DNA of 64,000 nt, taken from NCBI GenBank assembly GCA_014529385.2, contig CM043944.1:63638248-63702247 (forward strand), given 5' to 3'. Below the pieces are notes generated by a model, which was not told where the DNA came from, ran no database searches, and saw only the letters and a list, made by a program, of their open reading frames with translations. The position numbers and the translations under genes are program-made. Positions 11,200-23,054 of the stretch are shown here, one piece after another. This DNA is from Adiantum capillus-veneris. Its lineage: Eukaryota; Streptophyta; Polypodiopsida; Polypodiales; Pteridaceae. Within the stretch, counting starts at the first letter, position 1, and every line of letters starts with the position of its first letter.

Positions 11200-11760
11200 G
11201 CTTTTATTCTGCCAATATAATTTTATGCACTTTCTACATAAGCAAGCATGCTAGAATCCAGTTCAAAGGGTGGGATTTTCAAAGCCTTAATCCTCTCAGT
11301 AACATAAGCATTTGCACCAACAAGTACTCTAAAGTCTGAGATACCAATATTCTGGTCTTCCAGCATGTGACATAATCCAAAATTCATCCTACAAAAATTG
11401 GAGTGCAATAGCTAGTGACTTTTCTTCAGAACACTTAAGCTCTAGACATGTCACTTATATCAATCAACTTGATGGGGCTATATTATTGGATCTTGTCCAC
11501 TTTGACACCCAATATCCCTTTCATGCAACCAAAAAAACCCATTTGCGCATAATATATTTCATAATTCCTATCATCAAAACACACAACATCTACAACGTGA
11601 AGATCAGCATTAATGTTCCAAATCTTCAAGTTAGAGTACTCTTCAACCATTGTGCATGCATGAGACGTCTCCCAAGATCTCAAAATCCATGACATGGCTT
11701 GTCACACATAACCGTGCATGTTGGAAACCATTGAAGTCTGGGGATCATCAAAACCCCAAT
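11200..11760 (-). pseudogene. short decayed coding remnant, unidentified
   Basis: Two neighbouring minus-strand readings look like protein: 11483-11695 (MSWILRSWETSHACTMVEEY and a stretch with DLHVVDVVCFDDRNYEIYY) and 11223-11408 (CRMNFGLCHMLEDQNIGISD, VLVGANAYVTERIKAL). They lie in different frames with stops between. No family recognised. Possibly a remnant of a transposon or host gene. Confidence 0.3.
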
Positions 11761-12297
11761 TCAAAGAGCTATTATCATTAGGAAGTGAATGGGGTATAGG
11801 AGGGCCTCTTTATTTGGCAGTTTAAGGGAATGCTTAAAGCTTAAGCAAAGTTTGACCAAGCCTAAAAGAGAGGGCAAAAATGCCTATGCTGAGATTTTTT
11901 TAAAAAGCCATTTTCATATTTTGAATTTGAAAATAGTCTATTTAGTATCCCAAAAGAGAGGTGGGTAAATGAATTTTAAAATTTCCTTTTCACACCCCTC
12001 TTCTCTCTCTAACATATAAAAACTCTCTCTCACTTAGAACTCATTAAAGGAGGCACCTTTTAGGCCCCCTTGCCAGAAATGCAGATTTTCCACATTCTCT
12101 CACTGTATCCTCTCTCTAAAATGTGAGCCAACTCTCTCTCTTTCCTTCCCTCCTTTTCTGTCATGTTCCTTTCTTTTCCAATCATTAAGGAACATTCTTG
12201 GCTGCCTCTTTCTAAAAAAGTGCAGATCCTCCAATGTTGCAGATCTGTCCTCTCTCCCACTCTCTCTTCCTTTATTGTCTTTCTATCCCCCACTCCG

Positions 12298-12347
<50 letters not shown>

Positions 12348-12517
12348 GCTTCGCCCACTCCAGCTCCAACTGAGTGCAATGGAAAACTCCATTACCTCTG
12401 TGTGGAACAACATTTTTCTCTCTACAGTCATGATCAACAATTTGAATTCAAAGGAGATTGAGCGCATTCCCTCTCTTTCTTCAATTAAAAACTTATTTAG
12501 AGTAGGAGTATGCTATT
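11761..12517. other. AT-rich then CT-rich flank, no gene
   Basis: 11880-12060 is AT-rich and 12060-12350 pyrimidine-rich. The open frames crossing it are serine-leucine repeats from the CT microsatellite at 12299-12346. Confidence 0.5.
12299..12346. repeat. (CT)n microsatellite
   Basis: About 24 uninterrupted CT units. Confidence 0.95.
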
Positions 12518-14480
12518 GTGCGACTTGGCACATCTAATCCCAGTGCTGGAGACCAGCTACAAAACCATGGATGCAAGGCAATCAACTTATGGGTTAATGG
12601 CTATACTTACCCTGGTGATCCAATGACCAATGCATCCCCGTCTTTCTGTAATGTCACTGAGCTACTTCTTTTTATTGGAGATGGGAGAGACCGACTTCTT
12701 GTCTACTACTGAAGATTACATTCAACTTTTGTCAATGAAAGGAAAGCAAGAAAACATATCTGTGTTGCCTATTCATCATTGCAAGAGAAGGATGTGAAAG
12801 ACATTCAGCAAGTCAATGCCAGTGAGAAGGGAAACACATGTTTAGGTGTTCAGTCCAAGAAGAATATTTGGTGACTGGCAGCTTTTCATCTCCCACATGA
12901 GACACATGAGTCCCTCAAATGGTATTTTTATCACACCCCAATCGATGACGTCATTTGGCAACAACAAGAAGGACAATCATTGAAGGTTTCAAGTCTGGGT
13001 ACGTTCCAAGTGGAGTGGCATTTGGCAAGAGACTTGAAAACTCTCAAATGTGTGTTAGGATGCAAGCAAGGTGCAATTACCCTCTTTCCATGCATTTATT
13101 GTTGCCATAGTAAAATCTCATTAGGAACTGAGGGCAAGGGTGGCAAAGCGTAAAGCACTACAACAATGGTTTCAAGGTATCCTCAATTGTAACCAGAGTG
13201 TACCCCCTAATCAAGACATGGACGATCCAAATTGGGATCCTATTCTAGGCTAAAAGCAGGCATTGGTGTTACAAAAAAAGGACCAAATTTTTTTCCCACC
13301 TTATTGCTACCACTCAAAAAGTAGAGACTGGTAAATTTTTTGTAGTTTGTGTCAAAACTTATCGGACATTATATTTTGATGTTCTTCTTTCAATGATGTA
13401 TCCAGTGATATACAATATGATAAGTAATCTCTTTTGTGACTTGGTTAAATTGCATTGCAAAGATTTGTCAAAGTCCTGTCAAAGGTACTGTCAAGGACAA
13501 CCAATTTTGTACCACCATCCCTTGCTTTTAGCCTCTACCGATTCCTCTGGTAAATGTGCATGTGTACACTCTTCATGCCCGTCTACAAATTCTTGACAAG
13601 TTCCTTATGCTCAATATTAATTATGCTTGGAATATGGAGCTTGAAGAAAGAAGGAAAGAGTCTATCAAAGAACTTGAATCTATTCTATCAGGCGGCGTTG
13701 GCCTGCATGGGGGTGTAGTAGAGCTATCAAAGGACATGAAGGCATTTGGAAGTACACAGGATCATCGTAATAAAATATGTATGGGTGGTAGTAAATCTAG
13801 ACATATGATTTCAAACTATTCTTACTCCCAAAGTCCCAATGAGTTTCAATTGTCGAAAAAGGTGTGTGACATTACCACCTAAAGAGGTAACAAAGCAGCC
13901 CTAGGAATTAAGCGTGCTTGTGTGTGGCAGTCTGTAGATGATATTTAATGTTTCATTGAAAAGGCAAATCTAACTTCTGCTAAGATATCCACTTTGAAGT
14001 TTGTAATCAATAGTTTCACAGTGCAAATGGTGGATGCCTTGGGGGAGGCACACATAACACATTACATGGTGGGTTGAACACTTTGTCTTTGCGGTAAAAA
14101 AACATTAGTATTTGAACTCAAGTTTTATATTTTTGCAGCACATTCTTTTTGCTTATAGCTCATTTTTTCTCGACACATTGTGTTCATTGGGCATCTGTAG
14201 TATCCAAGGAATGGAGCCCTCACACTATCAAGCAAAGGCAGTGTATTTTAAAAATACAAGGCATGGAGGTGGGAGGAAAAAAAGCATTGTTCTACACCAA
14301 ATGTTCAATTGGTTCTGCACAGTTTTAGCGGGGAGAGAAAGGAAGAAGACTAGAGTGCAAAGAAGCTTGAAATGCAGAATAGAGAAAGTGGCTAGTGTGA
14401 GGCGATTGCAATCATATCATGCTTCTAGTGCAAAAGATCGATTCCGACGGTGGTTGGCGGCAAGGCAACAGGATGGTTGA
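12518..14480 (+). pseudogene. transposase-like pseudogene
   Basis: One frame stays protein-like from 12518 to 13154 with only two TGA stops (12710 and near 12870). It includes INLWVNGYTYPGDP, HETHESLKWYFYH and then VEWHLARDLKTLKC..GCKQGA..PCIYC, an acidic residue followed by a C-x2-C pair. A second open stretch (13556-13882) has LHARLQILDKFLMLNI. A third (about 14190-14480) has QGMEPSHYQAKAVYFKNTRHGGG and a basic end. This order (DxK with CxxC, a central helical part, then a C-terminal xEPSHxxAK segment) resembles hypothetical proteins of eukaryotic DNA transposons as I remember them. The family cannot be named from here. Confidence 0.42.
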
Positions 14481-16109
14481 CATTGGGTGGAAAACCAATA
14501 AATTTTTGACACAAACCATTTCCATATTAAGCATACATTGTAATGCCACGTGATTTGATGACGCCCCAATCAGTGGTTCCATGTAACAAATTTCAACAAT
14601 TTTGGAGTTATTTTTTATGTTTAATGGTATTGTTGAGTTATTTTTTAAAATTAGTACTTTATAAGTCAAAACTCGCAACTTGAAGTTCATTTCTTGTTTG
14701 CACATTTTAGAAGATCCACTCAAGCACAAACGCACACGCACTCACATCTTGCACCACATGGAGGATTCACACCAGCAAACTGGCACTACCCACAACAATA
14801 CTGTTAAAGGGTCTTCGTGAGGGATGTCTTCAATATAGCTTTGTGGCACTAACATAATGTCAATACTCAAGGAAAGTGACTCGGATGGGGCACGAAGACT
14901 CTATGAGATCGTCTATCTCACGAAGTGAACCTTAACAAGCAAACACAACAACTCTACAAGCAAACCAGCACTCAATGATAGGGAAATCTGCCTATATCCT
15001 TTCTCACAGCTCTAGCTCATCACGCCATTTCGGCACTCGAAAGGACTCGGGATGCAATGAAACTTTAGGAAGAGGTATAGGACACCTAGGGACACTATCC
15101 TAGCAAATCTGGTCGCAATCCGGCAACGTACCAAAATCACAATCCATCATGAAAAAGGTTCTGAAAATTGCAACAAAACTATCCAGAATTGTCGTCCTAT
15201 GGTCTAAGAACACTCTCCTATGGTCAAAACAACTAAAAACAACGATTTAAGTACTCAAATCTTCAATTATAGCTCACGGACACATAGTTGCGAACCTTAA
15301 CAAAATTGACAATGCTTTCACTTAATTTAAAGAGCAAGAAAGAGGAACACAATGCAAGTTTCAGATTTGAAAATGGATTACCAAATCATTAGAAAAGTCG
15401 ATTACAAGTTTGGAGCAACTCGTACCCTGAGTGTACGTTTTTTGAGCTCTTTCTTCCTCTAAAGATAAGCCCCCCTTTCACATTACAATTATTGAACTTT
15501 ATACCTAGGGCTTTCTAAATGGCCAGTGGGGCCGATTCACATGTACCTTTACAATTGTCACTGACATAATTACAACTCAGGGAATTGACTTCTACTCTGG
15601 AATCAAGATTTACATAGAGTATTACTACACTAGCTCGGCAAAATAATAAACTATAAATGTGGTGTCCGCGTTGTGTCCGACCAGTTGGACACTCGTTTGA
15701 TCTGTCCTCAAACAAAGACCACCATAGCCCCTCACACCGCAAAACATCCACAGCGCGAACCCCATGCAGAATCTACGGCTTCAAATCCACATCCGTAACC
15801 CCAAGTGAATAACCTAGCATCCCATTCCGCTCCAAACACTCAAGAGCCTCCCCACCATCAAATCCAAATAATCTAAGCAACATGCAACACATATTTGGAG
15901 ATCTCGGTGATATAACCCGTGCCAATTGCACACCTCTACCAGATCCCCCATCGGTTTCAACTCTTCACAAAGCAGCATAAGAAACTAGAAAAACAGAAGA
16001 AGGATATCAAGGTTCGCTTGAAAATCCACCGCAATCGCCTCCTGCCACAACCACTGCGGCTCAGGCCACTCCAACTACTATGCCGTAAAATTTTCCACCG
16101 TGAATCAAA
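14481..16109. other. no gene recognised
   Basis: AT-rich to mixed sequence without open frames of note on either strand. Some phrases (14800-15050) have the repetitive look of an old LTR or intergenic repeat but no second copy is in the window. Confidence 0.45.
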
Positions 16110-16550
16110 GAAGAGGCAATCAAGGTTATACCAGGGGACCCAGTTTCTAAAGAAAAAGAGGTGAAGAGGAGGAAAAGGCAAAGGGAGAAGGAAAAGAAAG
16201 AGGCAGCTGAGGAGGAAGCGCTTAGAGTACAAGAAGAGCAGAGAAGACAGAGAGATCAAGATGAAAGGTAGAGAGCTGACGCTGAGAGAGCTCATTTGGC
16301 CAACTTACAATCCGGAGTAGAGGTAGAGAGAGGTGGTGCAAGATAGAGCTCAAGCCACCCAACAAGCAAATACTAGGAGCTCAAGGCCTTTAAAAATCCC
16401 TGAGAGAGCCAAGCAATGTGCAAAAAGAAAAAGGGACAAGGTGAGACCTAAAGAGCAACAAACCCAAGAAGAGAGGAGGAAAAAATATAAAGATGATCCT
16501 CCTCAATGGGCCAGGCAATCACTCCTCCACCACCACCAAAAACACAAAAA
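16110..16550 (+). pseudogene. lysine/glutamate-rich tail upstream of the histone fold, uncertain
   Basis: The frame from 16110 encodes a highly charged stretch (SKEKEVKRRKRQREKEKKEA and an EEQRRQRDQDER segment) that stops at about 16269. Another frame (16333-16575) encodes a basic serine/threonine stretch with TRSSRPLKIPERAKQ. It may be the N-terminal tail of the histone-like pseudogene that follows, or unrelated low-complexity coding. The frame changes more than once, so no single product can be read. Confidence 0.3.
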
Positions 16551-16863
16551 AAGCGAAGATGCAAGCCAGGCATAGTGGCTCTGCGTGAGATCAAAAAATA
16601 TCAAAAGGGCTCTCAGCCAATCATATCCAAAGCGGCCTTCTCTCGGGTGGTGAGATGATCGATGAATATAATGACTCTGTTAAAAGAATACAACATGCAT
16701 CTTTATCGGCCCTATAGGATGCCGCCAAAGACATTTTGGTGCAGCTTTTTTAGGATGGCGTCTCTTGTGTGGCGCATGCACAGCGTGTAAATTAAAAAAA
16801 AAAGGAATTGACCTTAGCAATAATTTAATAAATGAAGGATGCCTCCATAAGATATAGTTTATC
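16551..16863 (+). pseudogene. histone H3 pseudogene, centromeric (CENH3-like)
   Basis: The reading from 16551, KRRCKPGIVALREIKKYQK, matches the H3 signature KPGTVALREIRKYQK, and KAAFSRVVR matches the alpha-N region. A frameshift at 16653-16656 is followed from 16655 by MIDEYNDSVKRIQHASLSAL, then TAG (16715), DAAKDILVQLF, TAG (16751), DGVSCVAHAQRVN, TAA (16793) and KKGIDL. These align to H3 alpha-1, loop 1, alpha-2 and alpha-3. The loop 1 region is one residue longer than in canonical H3 and the sequence is far from canonical H3, both features of CENH3. At least four lesions make it a pseudogene. No intron is visible in the fold, so a retrocopy is possible. Confidence 0.72.
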
Positions 16864-17027
16864 CCATGTACTCTCTCTTCATGAGATTTTTAATCTTTTT
16901 CTATGATATCAAATGGAGAATGTCTACCATTCCGTGCAATTGTTCAATTTTAATTTGTATATTGTTTTTTACAAGTATTTGATATGTTAAATTTAAGTTA
17001 ACCACCACGGATTTCAGCTCATCACAC
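16864..17027. other. AT-rich spacer
   Basis: No gene or repeat recognised. Confidence 0.4.
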
Positions 17028-17366
17028 GAGGCACACACATGCATATAACCTCAAACATGCAGCCATTGATCGATCGAGGGGCGCGTCCTAGTGATAATTT
17101 TGCAAAACGGGGCAATGGGGGGGGTGTATGGGGTCAAGAAGACTAGGTAACACATTGGCAGAGTGCTAGAATTTCTCCCTGTGCGCCATGGCGCACAGGG
17201 TTTTTTTTTGCCCCGTCCAGCCCCGCTTGGCGCCATTGATGCGTTACTTGGTCTTCTTGACCCTGTACATCCCCCCTATCACCTGATTTTGCAAAATTAT
17301 CATCGAGATGCGCCCCCCGGTCGATTGGTGGCTGCATGTTTGAGGTTCTATGCATGTGTGTGCCTC
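17028..17366. mobile_element. 339-bp foldback (inverted-repeat) element
   Basis: The left arm from GAGGCACACACATGCATA and the right arm ending TGCATGTGTGTGCCTC are inverted copies over roughly 120 bases each, with shared inner blocks (CCTCAAACATGCAGCC, GATAATTTTGCAAAA, GGGTCAAGAAGAC). The centre holds a perfect 24-base palindrome at 17177-17200 (arm CCCTGTGCGCCA). RNA from either strand would fold into one long hairpin. It is MITE-like or a proto-microRNA inverted duplication. No clear target duplication is visible. Confidence 0.7.
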
Positions 17367-17685
17367 AGGATTATTGAACAATATGATTTGAAAAACAAGT
17401 ACTGAATGGTGACAAAAAATCATTGACAAAAGCAACTATTCTTTATTGATTCGGATATTACATCATGGTCGATTGGTTTTTCTACAAATTACATCTTTGG
17501 GTATGGGGCAAATGGTTGACTTGACGCCAAGGGATTTTACAATTTCCTCTAGGTTTGTCAAACCCTTGACCTAGGCTCAAGGCGCAATGGGAGAGGACCG
17601 AGCCTGGGTGCTTGCCTGTAAAGGCATACAATGTTGCCTCTCGATTCACCAATATACATTTGTGAGCGTTTAGGGTGAGAGAATC
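17367..17685. other. no gene recognised
   Basis: Mixed sequence without supported ORFs, repeats or signals. Confidence 0.4.
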
Positions 17686-18984
17686 TTAAGTGAGTATGCC
17701 ACTTAATGCTTTACACTTTAGCAGCTCTGCAAAACCATTCTTGGAGAACTCTGTGTGCGCAACTCTAAGAATTGATAGCCCCAGGTGGCTCAGGTAGTGC
17801 CAAAGAGAACTATCCCTACCCATGGAGACACTGCGTGAACCTCCAGTACCCATTGCGAACTTAGCAACATGACAAGTTTTCTGCAAATCATTTTAATTGA
17901 TATTAACACTTGTAGTAATTAGGAATACTAGAGATTCTACCAGATTAAGATTTGTTACCTTAGTTTCTTCATCCTTCTCTTCAATATTTTTCTTTGTAAG
18001 ATCGATGCTAGATCGATCATCTCTACCAATCGCAACCAGTGGTTTGTGTGGATGAAATGCGCTCTCCGGTATCGTAGAAAGAGGCACATGATTTTATTTC
18101 CGCTAGTGTATGTGCTATTGTTTGCACCAACTGTTGTTCTTTTTCACTAGGGAGAAAAGAGAGGTTTGTTGGGAGATCTTGGTCTTCAAAGTCAATTTAA
18201 AAATTGACTTTTCTTCTTTTTCATTGGGATCCTTCATGCCCGCATAGATAGCAAGCACTACAAGTTACTCATCTTCTCTAAGTCCTAACGTTTTGGCAAT
18301 GTTGTCAAGGAATAGAAACTGACGATCATCCACCACCACTAGATGCAAAGTCAGAATTTGGAGGTTTGGGTCCTCTTCCGGCACCTCATCTCCCTCTATC
18401 ATTCGATCTTCCTCCTCAGTGGAGTTGGGATCTTGCAAAAGTGTGACAAGTGCCATAGATGCTTCAGCCTGCTCATGTATGTCTTCAATAACTTCATTTG
18501 ATTCCTCCATAATGGTCACAGGAGGTCTTGGGTTTACCTTTTCCTTTGATTTTCCCTTATCCATGCCCTCAAGCACAAGTAATGCCAGAACCATGTCCCA
18601 GTAAATAAATTGGGTGTCTATGCACCCCATGCCCAAATCCATGAGATCATCCTCATCCTCTATCCTGTAGTCCCGTCCATTGAGGCTTTTAATAAACCTC
18701 AACAAGCAAAACCGGAAGTTTTTGTCAGTCGCATAGAGATGCTTCAAGAAATCCACTAGCAACCATGTCGTGTCGGATCCCTCAAAGATTATGGCATATT
18801 CCTCCATGTGCTGCACCATATAGTCAAGAAAGATTTTGAATGCCTCTGCATGAAGGTTGGCAGTGGCCTGTATGTCAACTGTCCCCTGGAACACACTGAG
18901 TTGTTCATGTGCTCGATTTGCAAGTCCTACCTTTTCTAATTGCGTGAGAAGTGCATCAGTAGATGTTGCCATGGGTTGGTTCAC
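17686..18984 (-). pseudogene. unidentified minus-strand gene or pseudogene with a 78-nt intron
   Basis: The longest piece is 239 codons (18984-18265), beginning MNQPMATSTDALLTQLEKV. It includes LHAEAFKIFLDYMVQHMEEY, WLLVDFLKHLYATDKNFRF and an acidic C-terminal half. After a TAA at 18265 the same frame continues with further stops, then reads cleanly from 18087 (HPHKPLVAIGRDDRSSIDL). A GTAACA..TTGCAG intron of 78 nt fits at 17881-17958, and the same frame resumes with KTCHVAKFAMGTGGSRSVSM to 17686. Length, splice sites and conserved frame suggest a former cellular or transposon gene. No domain is recognised. Confidence 0.4.
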
Positions 18985-20285
18985 AAATGTGAAGAGAGCT
19001 TAGAGCTAGAGTTTTTTGAATGTAAGAAATGAAGTTTAAAAACTAGAAAGTCACTTTTTAAAACACAGTTAAATTAATGTCAAAATAACTGAAAACTCTA
19101 ATTTTAAACAAAATCACGCGACAAAGCATTGAAAGACATCAACATTGAAAACATTTGTGCTCCACATCAAATAAATTGCACGTTTCAATTGAAAACTTGA
19201 ACAAGTTGAGAATAAAAAAGTATGCATAGAATCGAGATTCAAAACACTGTATGTATTAATGTGGACAAAATCCGTGTTAGCTACAAGATTTTACAAAAAT
19301 ACATCACTAAAACGGAAGGTTCTCACACAAAAAGCTCTTCTCTTTTATGGAGTGAGCAATATTTTCATCGATTACAAAGAGATATTGCTTGGGAAAGGTA
19401 TATCTGAGATTAAGATACTCACAAAGGTGACTGAGATGCCAGTCATTGTTCACTGTAATGTGGTGCACTGCATCATCATGGAGATGTATCTGTAGGTCAA
19501 TTGATTCTTTAGCAGCAACCGCAGAGTCTAGTGCCTCTCATTCTCCCATTGTCAGCTTCCATCTTCTATAGGGAAAGACCATCAACAAGCTTTGCTTCGC
19601 AATATGGTATATGAACACCACCATGTCAGCAACTACAGAGCACTTGATTCTATCTTCCTGATGATTGAACACCTTAGTTTCCCATCCAACTGCAAGAAAC
19701 CCGTTGATCGCACTTTCCCCTTTGCAAGTCCACATTGTTAGAGTCCTGTGAACACTCTGAAGTCGAAATACAAACACAAACACATGAAGAGACATAAACC
19801 ATGTTATCGTGGCTTTATGGGAACCATAGTTTCACTTCATTGTTGCTTACACATCCACCTCAATTCTCCTTTTGGTTGTTGTGATCAAGGCATTGTCTTG
19901 CTTAGGCCATTCCAAACTCTCCAAGGTTGGCGAGTGAACCAGAGATAGATTACCATATCCATTTTGCCTAGGTGTGACATAAGTATGATTTTTTTTTAAA
20001 AATGTCACGTGAGGCAAGCTCAAAGGACTGACAACTAGAATAGAGCAACTTGCCAAGCTCAGTGGGATGGCCTCAAAAGTTCTTGTGAAGGACTCTATTG
20101 GCTCCCACTCTACAAAATCAGATGGAAAAGAATTTGTAAACATAAACAAACAGTAATGGAAATCTTACGGTCATCAAAAGCAACACACAAGGCAAAATAA
20201 CTAAATAGATAACCAAAAAACTTGAAAGAGGAGTAAAAATTACAATTTGCAGGAAACCTCAATGGAGCCAGTGTTGTCTCTAGCT
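18985..20285. other. no supported gene
   Basis: Mostly AT-rich. Open frames of 60-100 codons occur on both strands without motifs or shared frames. It could be intron or 5' region of the minus-strand gene but I cannot show it. Confidence 0.35.
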
Positions 20286-20693
20286 TCAGTTGTGAAGCAG
20301 CATACATGTTGCACCTTTGCAAGCCTCTTGTCGTCTTGTGTTTGCTTGAATTCCATGATTCTTCCCTTCCAATGGTGTTCTTGAGAAGTCATGTGTCTCC
20401 TTGAGACCTTGTGTGCACCTCTTGATCTTGGCTGCATTGTCACCCACATCATTAGTTTTTAACTCCATCGTCACCCATTATCCATTGTCATCTTGTACAT
20501 TGCTGCGTGAAATGGATTCAATGACACTCCTAGGTTGTTGAGTACCTGATGATGCCACGGGAAATAGCGGCACAACCTGCACACAAGCACTTATGATTAG
20601 GCATTGCAAATCCATGTTCTCAGCTGTATAAAGAGCAAGATTCTTGATGGTACACAAAGGTGAAGCATTCCACTTACTGCTATACGTCTCCAC
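20286..20693 (-). pseudogene. unidentified minus-strand reading frame with one stop
   Basis: Two open stretches (20693-20478 and 20474-20286) share one frame, separated by a single TAA. The first begins METYSSKWNASPL and contains VVPLFPVASSGTQQPRSV; the second has NDVGDNAAKIKRCTQGLKE. A GA microsatellite at 21039-21056 lies upstream, where a CT-rich plant 5' leader would be on this strand. It could be a first exon of the region to its left. No family recognised. Confidence 0.28.
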
Positions 20694-21038
20694 CTCCTTG
20701 TTGGCTTAATATGGAATATAATGTTGCAAAGTTTGAGAGGGAAGTAGATCCTCTCTAGAGAGCTTAATGGAGAAGGAGCAGGAAACATGTTAAGGAACGA
20801 AAGAGGAATGATATAGCAGAAGGATATGTTGTAGACTTCAGATTTAGCTAGAGGTGTTTAGTGAATTCCATGGAGAAATGGAGAACTTCAGCTTGAGGAG
20901 AATGCAACTCTCAAGAATGCAGTAAGCTTGAGGAGAAAAAGGAGGTTCAAACTTCTACTGTAGAGCTTTTCGGAGGAAAAGATGAAAGGAAAGAAAGAGA
21001 AACAAGGTGAAGTGAAGAGAAGTGAGAGATGGTACAGT

Positions 21039-21056
21039 AGAGAGAGAGAGAGAGAG
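21039..21056. repeat. (GA)n microsatellite
   Basis: About nine GA units within a longer purine-rich stretch. Confidence 0.85.
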
Positions 21057-21354
21057 GGAGGGAATGATCAGCACGTTTTTGGAGGGACCTCCTTTTAGGA
21101 GAGAGGGGGGAGAAACTGGCAGCCTAGTAGAGAGAGAAAGGATTGGTTTTTACTCAACTATTTTGAGAAAATTTTAGTTTTTTGAATTTAAAAGATATTT
21201 TCTCTTTAAATTTTATAAGAGAGTACAAGTTTGACCACTTAATTTTAGGCCCTGCCATACCCACCATTTCAGTACACATGGCATCCACCCATTTGCCCCT
21301 TCCATAATCTACTTTTAAATCCCATGGCAAATATAGAGACCCCATTTATGCTTA

Positions 21355-21684
21355 TTACTAATAATGTACTAATTAGCATATGTGCTAGGTTAATTAGCAT
21401 ACATGGTATGCTAATTAGCATACACAATTGTATACTAATTAGCATACCATGTATGCTAGCATAGATGGTATGCTAACTAGAAGATAGGTTATGCTAATTA
21501 ACATAACATCTTTGCTAATTAGCATACCATCTTTGCTGGTTAGCTTATTGTGCATGCTAACTAGATTACACATTATGATAACTAGAAAAGAGGTATGCTA
21601 ACTAGCATACACATTATGATAGCTAGCTCAGAATGTATGCTAACTAGCATAGAGGTATAATAACAATCATACACATTATGCTAG
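21355..21684. repeat. palindromic TATGCTAATTAGCATA-like array, left part
   Basis: Many diverged units of a 16-bp perfect palindrome (TATGCTAATTAGCATA) and variants with CTAACTAGCAT, spaced irregularly by 10-25 bases. The same array resumes at 31371 on the other side of gypsy-1, so the element inserted into it. Confidence 0.8.
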
Positions 21685-22640
21685 TGATCCGAGCCTATCA
21701 CAAATTTTTGTTTATCATATTTTGTTGGTTTTCCTTGCTTCTAGAGGTTTACAATAAAAGAAAGAGTGAGAACAACCTCTTGGAAAAATTTATTAAAAAA
21801 ATGATTTTTTCTTGACTAGTTCACCGGAGGTGAAAGGTAGAGGGAGAACCTAGTGGTAAAGGGAAGGGAAAATATGTAAATGTGAAAAGAAAAGATATGA
21901 TGTGGTTGTGGAGCCATGCACCCATGATTCAAGGGTCATGAGTGGCTCATATCATCATGGCTTTGGAGCCATATGATGATTCAAACAAATGGGACCCAAG
22001 TGGAAGACTTGGTAAAGGAAGAAACCATACACATGATTTTGCTGAATTTTTAAAAAATACTTCCACTCCAATCCAAGAAAAGTTGTCTTCATCAAAGTTG
22101 TAGCTGATGAGCTGGAGATTCTGGCCATATTTTTTTTTATAAGTTTTGCATCTACGGTCTAGGAGATATGGCCAAAATGGTGGACGCCAGTTTTTTCAAT
22201 TGTGGTGGAGACCACCCCCTCTACCTTTACACACACACACCCTTCCTTTTCCACATTGAGACCTTCTCTAAAATCAGCCATTAGTCTTCTCACCCTCCTC
22301 TCCTTCCTTCTCTCTCTCAAGCTCAAAAACCCATCAAAGTTCCTCTTCTAATCACCTTTCAAGTCATGCTTAATCTTGTTGTAATTCATAAGTTCTCATT
22401 CAACCCCTTCCTATTATTACTAGATATGTATTGATTTTATGTAGATTCTTTACATTTTAAAATAAGGAAGCTCTTGGATTCAAGCTATGGAGGAAGGAGT
22501 GAAGACAACACAAGTGATGATGGAGCTAATTGGTCAACAAATCACTTGGAAGGAGCTTCTTCATTGGTTGAATGTCCCTAATCAAGCTTCATTTGTACAA
22601 ATTACACTTGGATCTTAACCTCACTCCTAATCACTCTCTT

Positions 22641-22654
22641 TCCTATATAAAGAG
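22641..22654 (+). promoter_or_regulatory. TATA box of gypsy-1 LTR
   Basis: CCTATATAAAGAGG, about 500 bases before the primer-binding site. The same box is in the second LTR at 30355-30368. Confidence 0.65.
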
Positions 22655-22965
22655 GCCTTCCCCTTTGTAATTTCAAGCCTCCCTCAGCCCCATTGAGCCT
22701 TTGTATCACTCACCATGAGCCCATAAGCTCATTCATTCACTCTATTATTGCACATCCTAGAGTGCAAATTGTTTCATGCTAGTAACCTCTCCTCCTCTTA
22801 CTTATGTTAATTAAGAGAAATGTTTTATATGTGTGTGAGAATGCTTGATGTGATCTTGGCTAATCCTTGAGTGATTGTTTGGTAATCTATATGCTATTTG
22901 TGTTGGGAGTGTTTGAAGTCATCCATTCCTTGTACACACACTACGGTTAATGCTTCATTCATAGT

Positions 22966-22968
<3 letters not shown>

Positions 22969-23042
<74 letters not shown>
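22969..23042. repeat. (CT)n microsatellite inside the LTR
   Basis: 37 CT units downstream of the TATA box, so it should be transcribed. Confidence 0.95.
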
Positions 23043-23045
<3 letters not shown>

Positions 23046-23054
23046 TGTAGCGGT

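Noticed and set aside
12060-12467. ORFs on both strands with Ser-Leu or Arg-Glu repeats
   Set aside because: Translation of the CT/GA microsatellite; no conserved motif around it.
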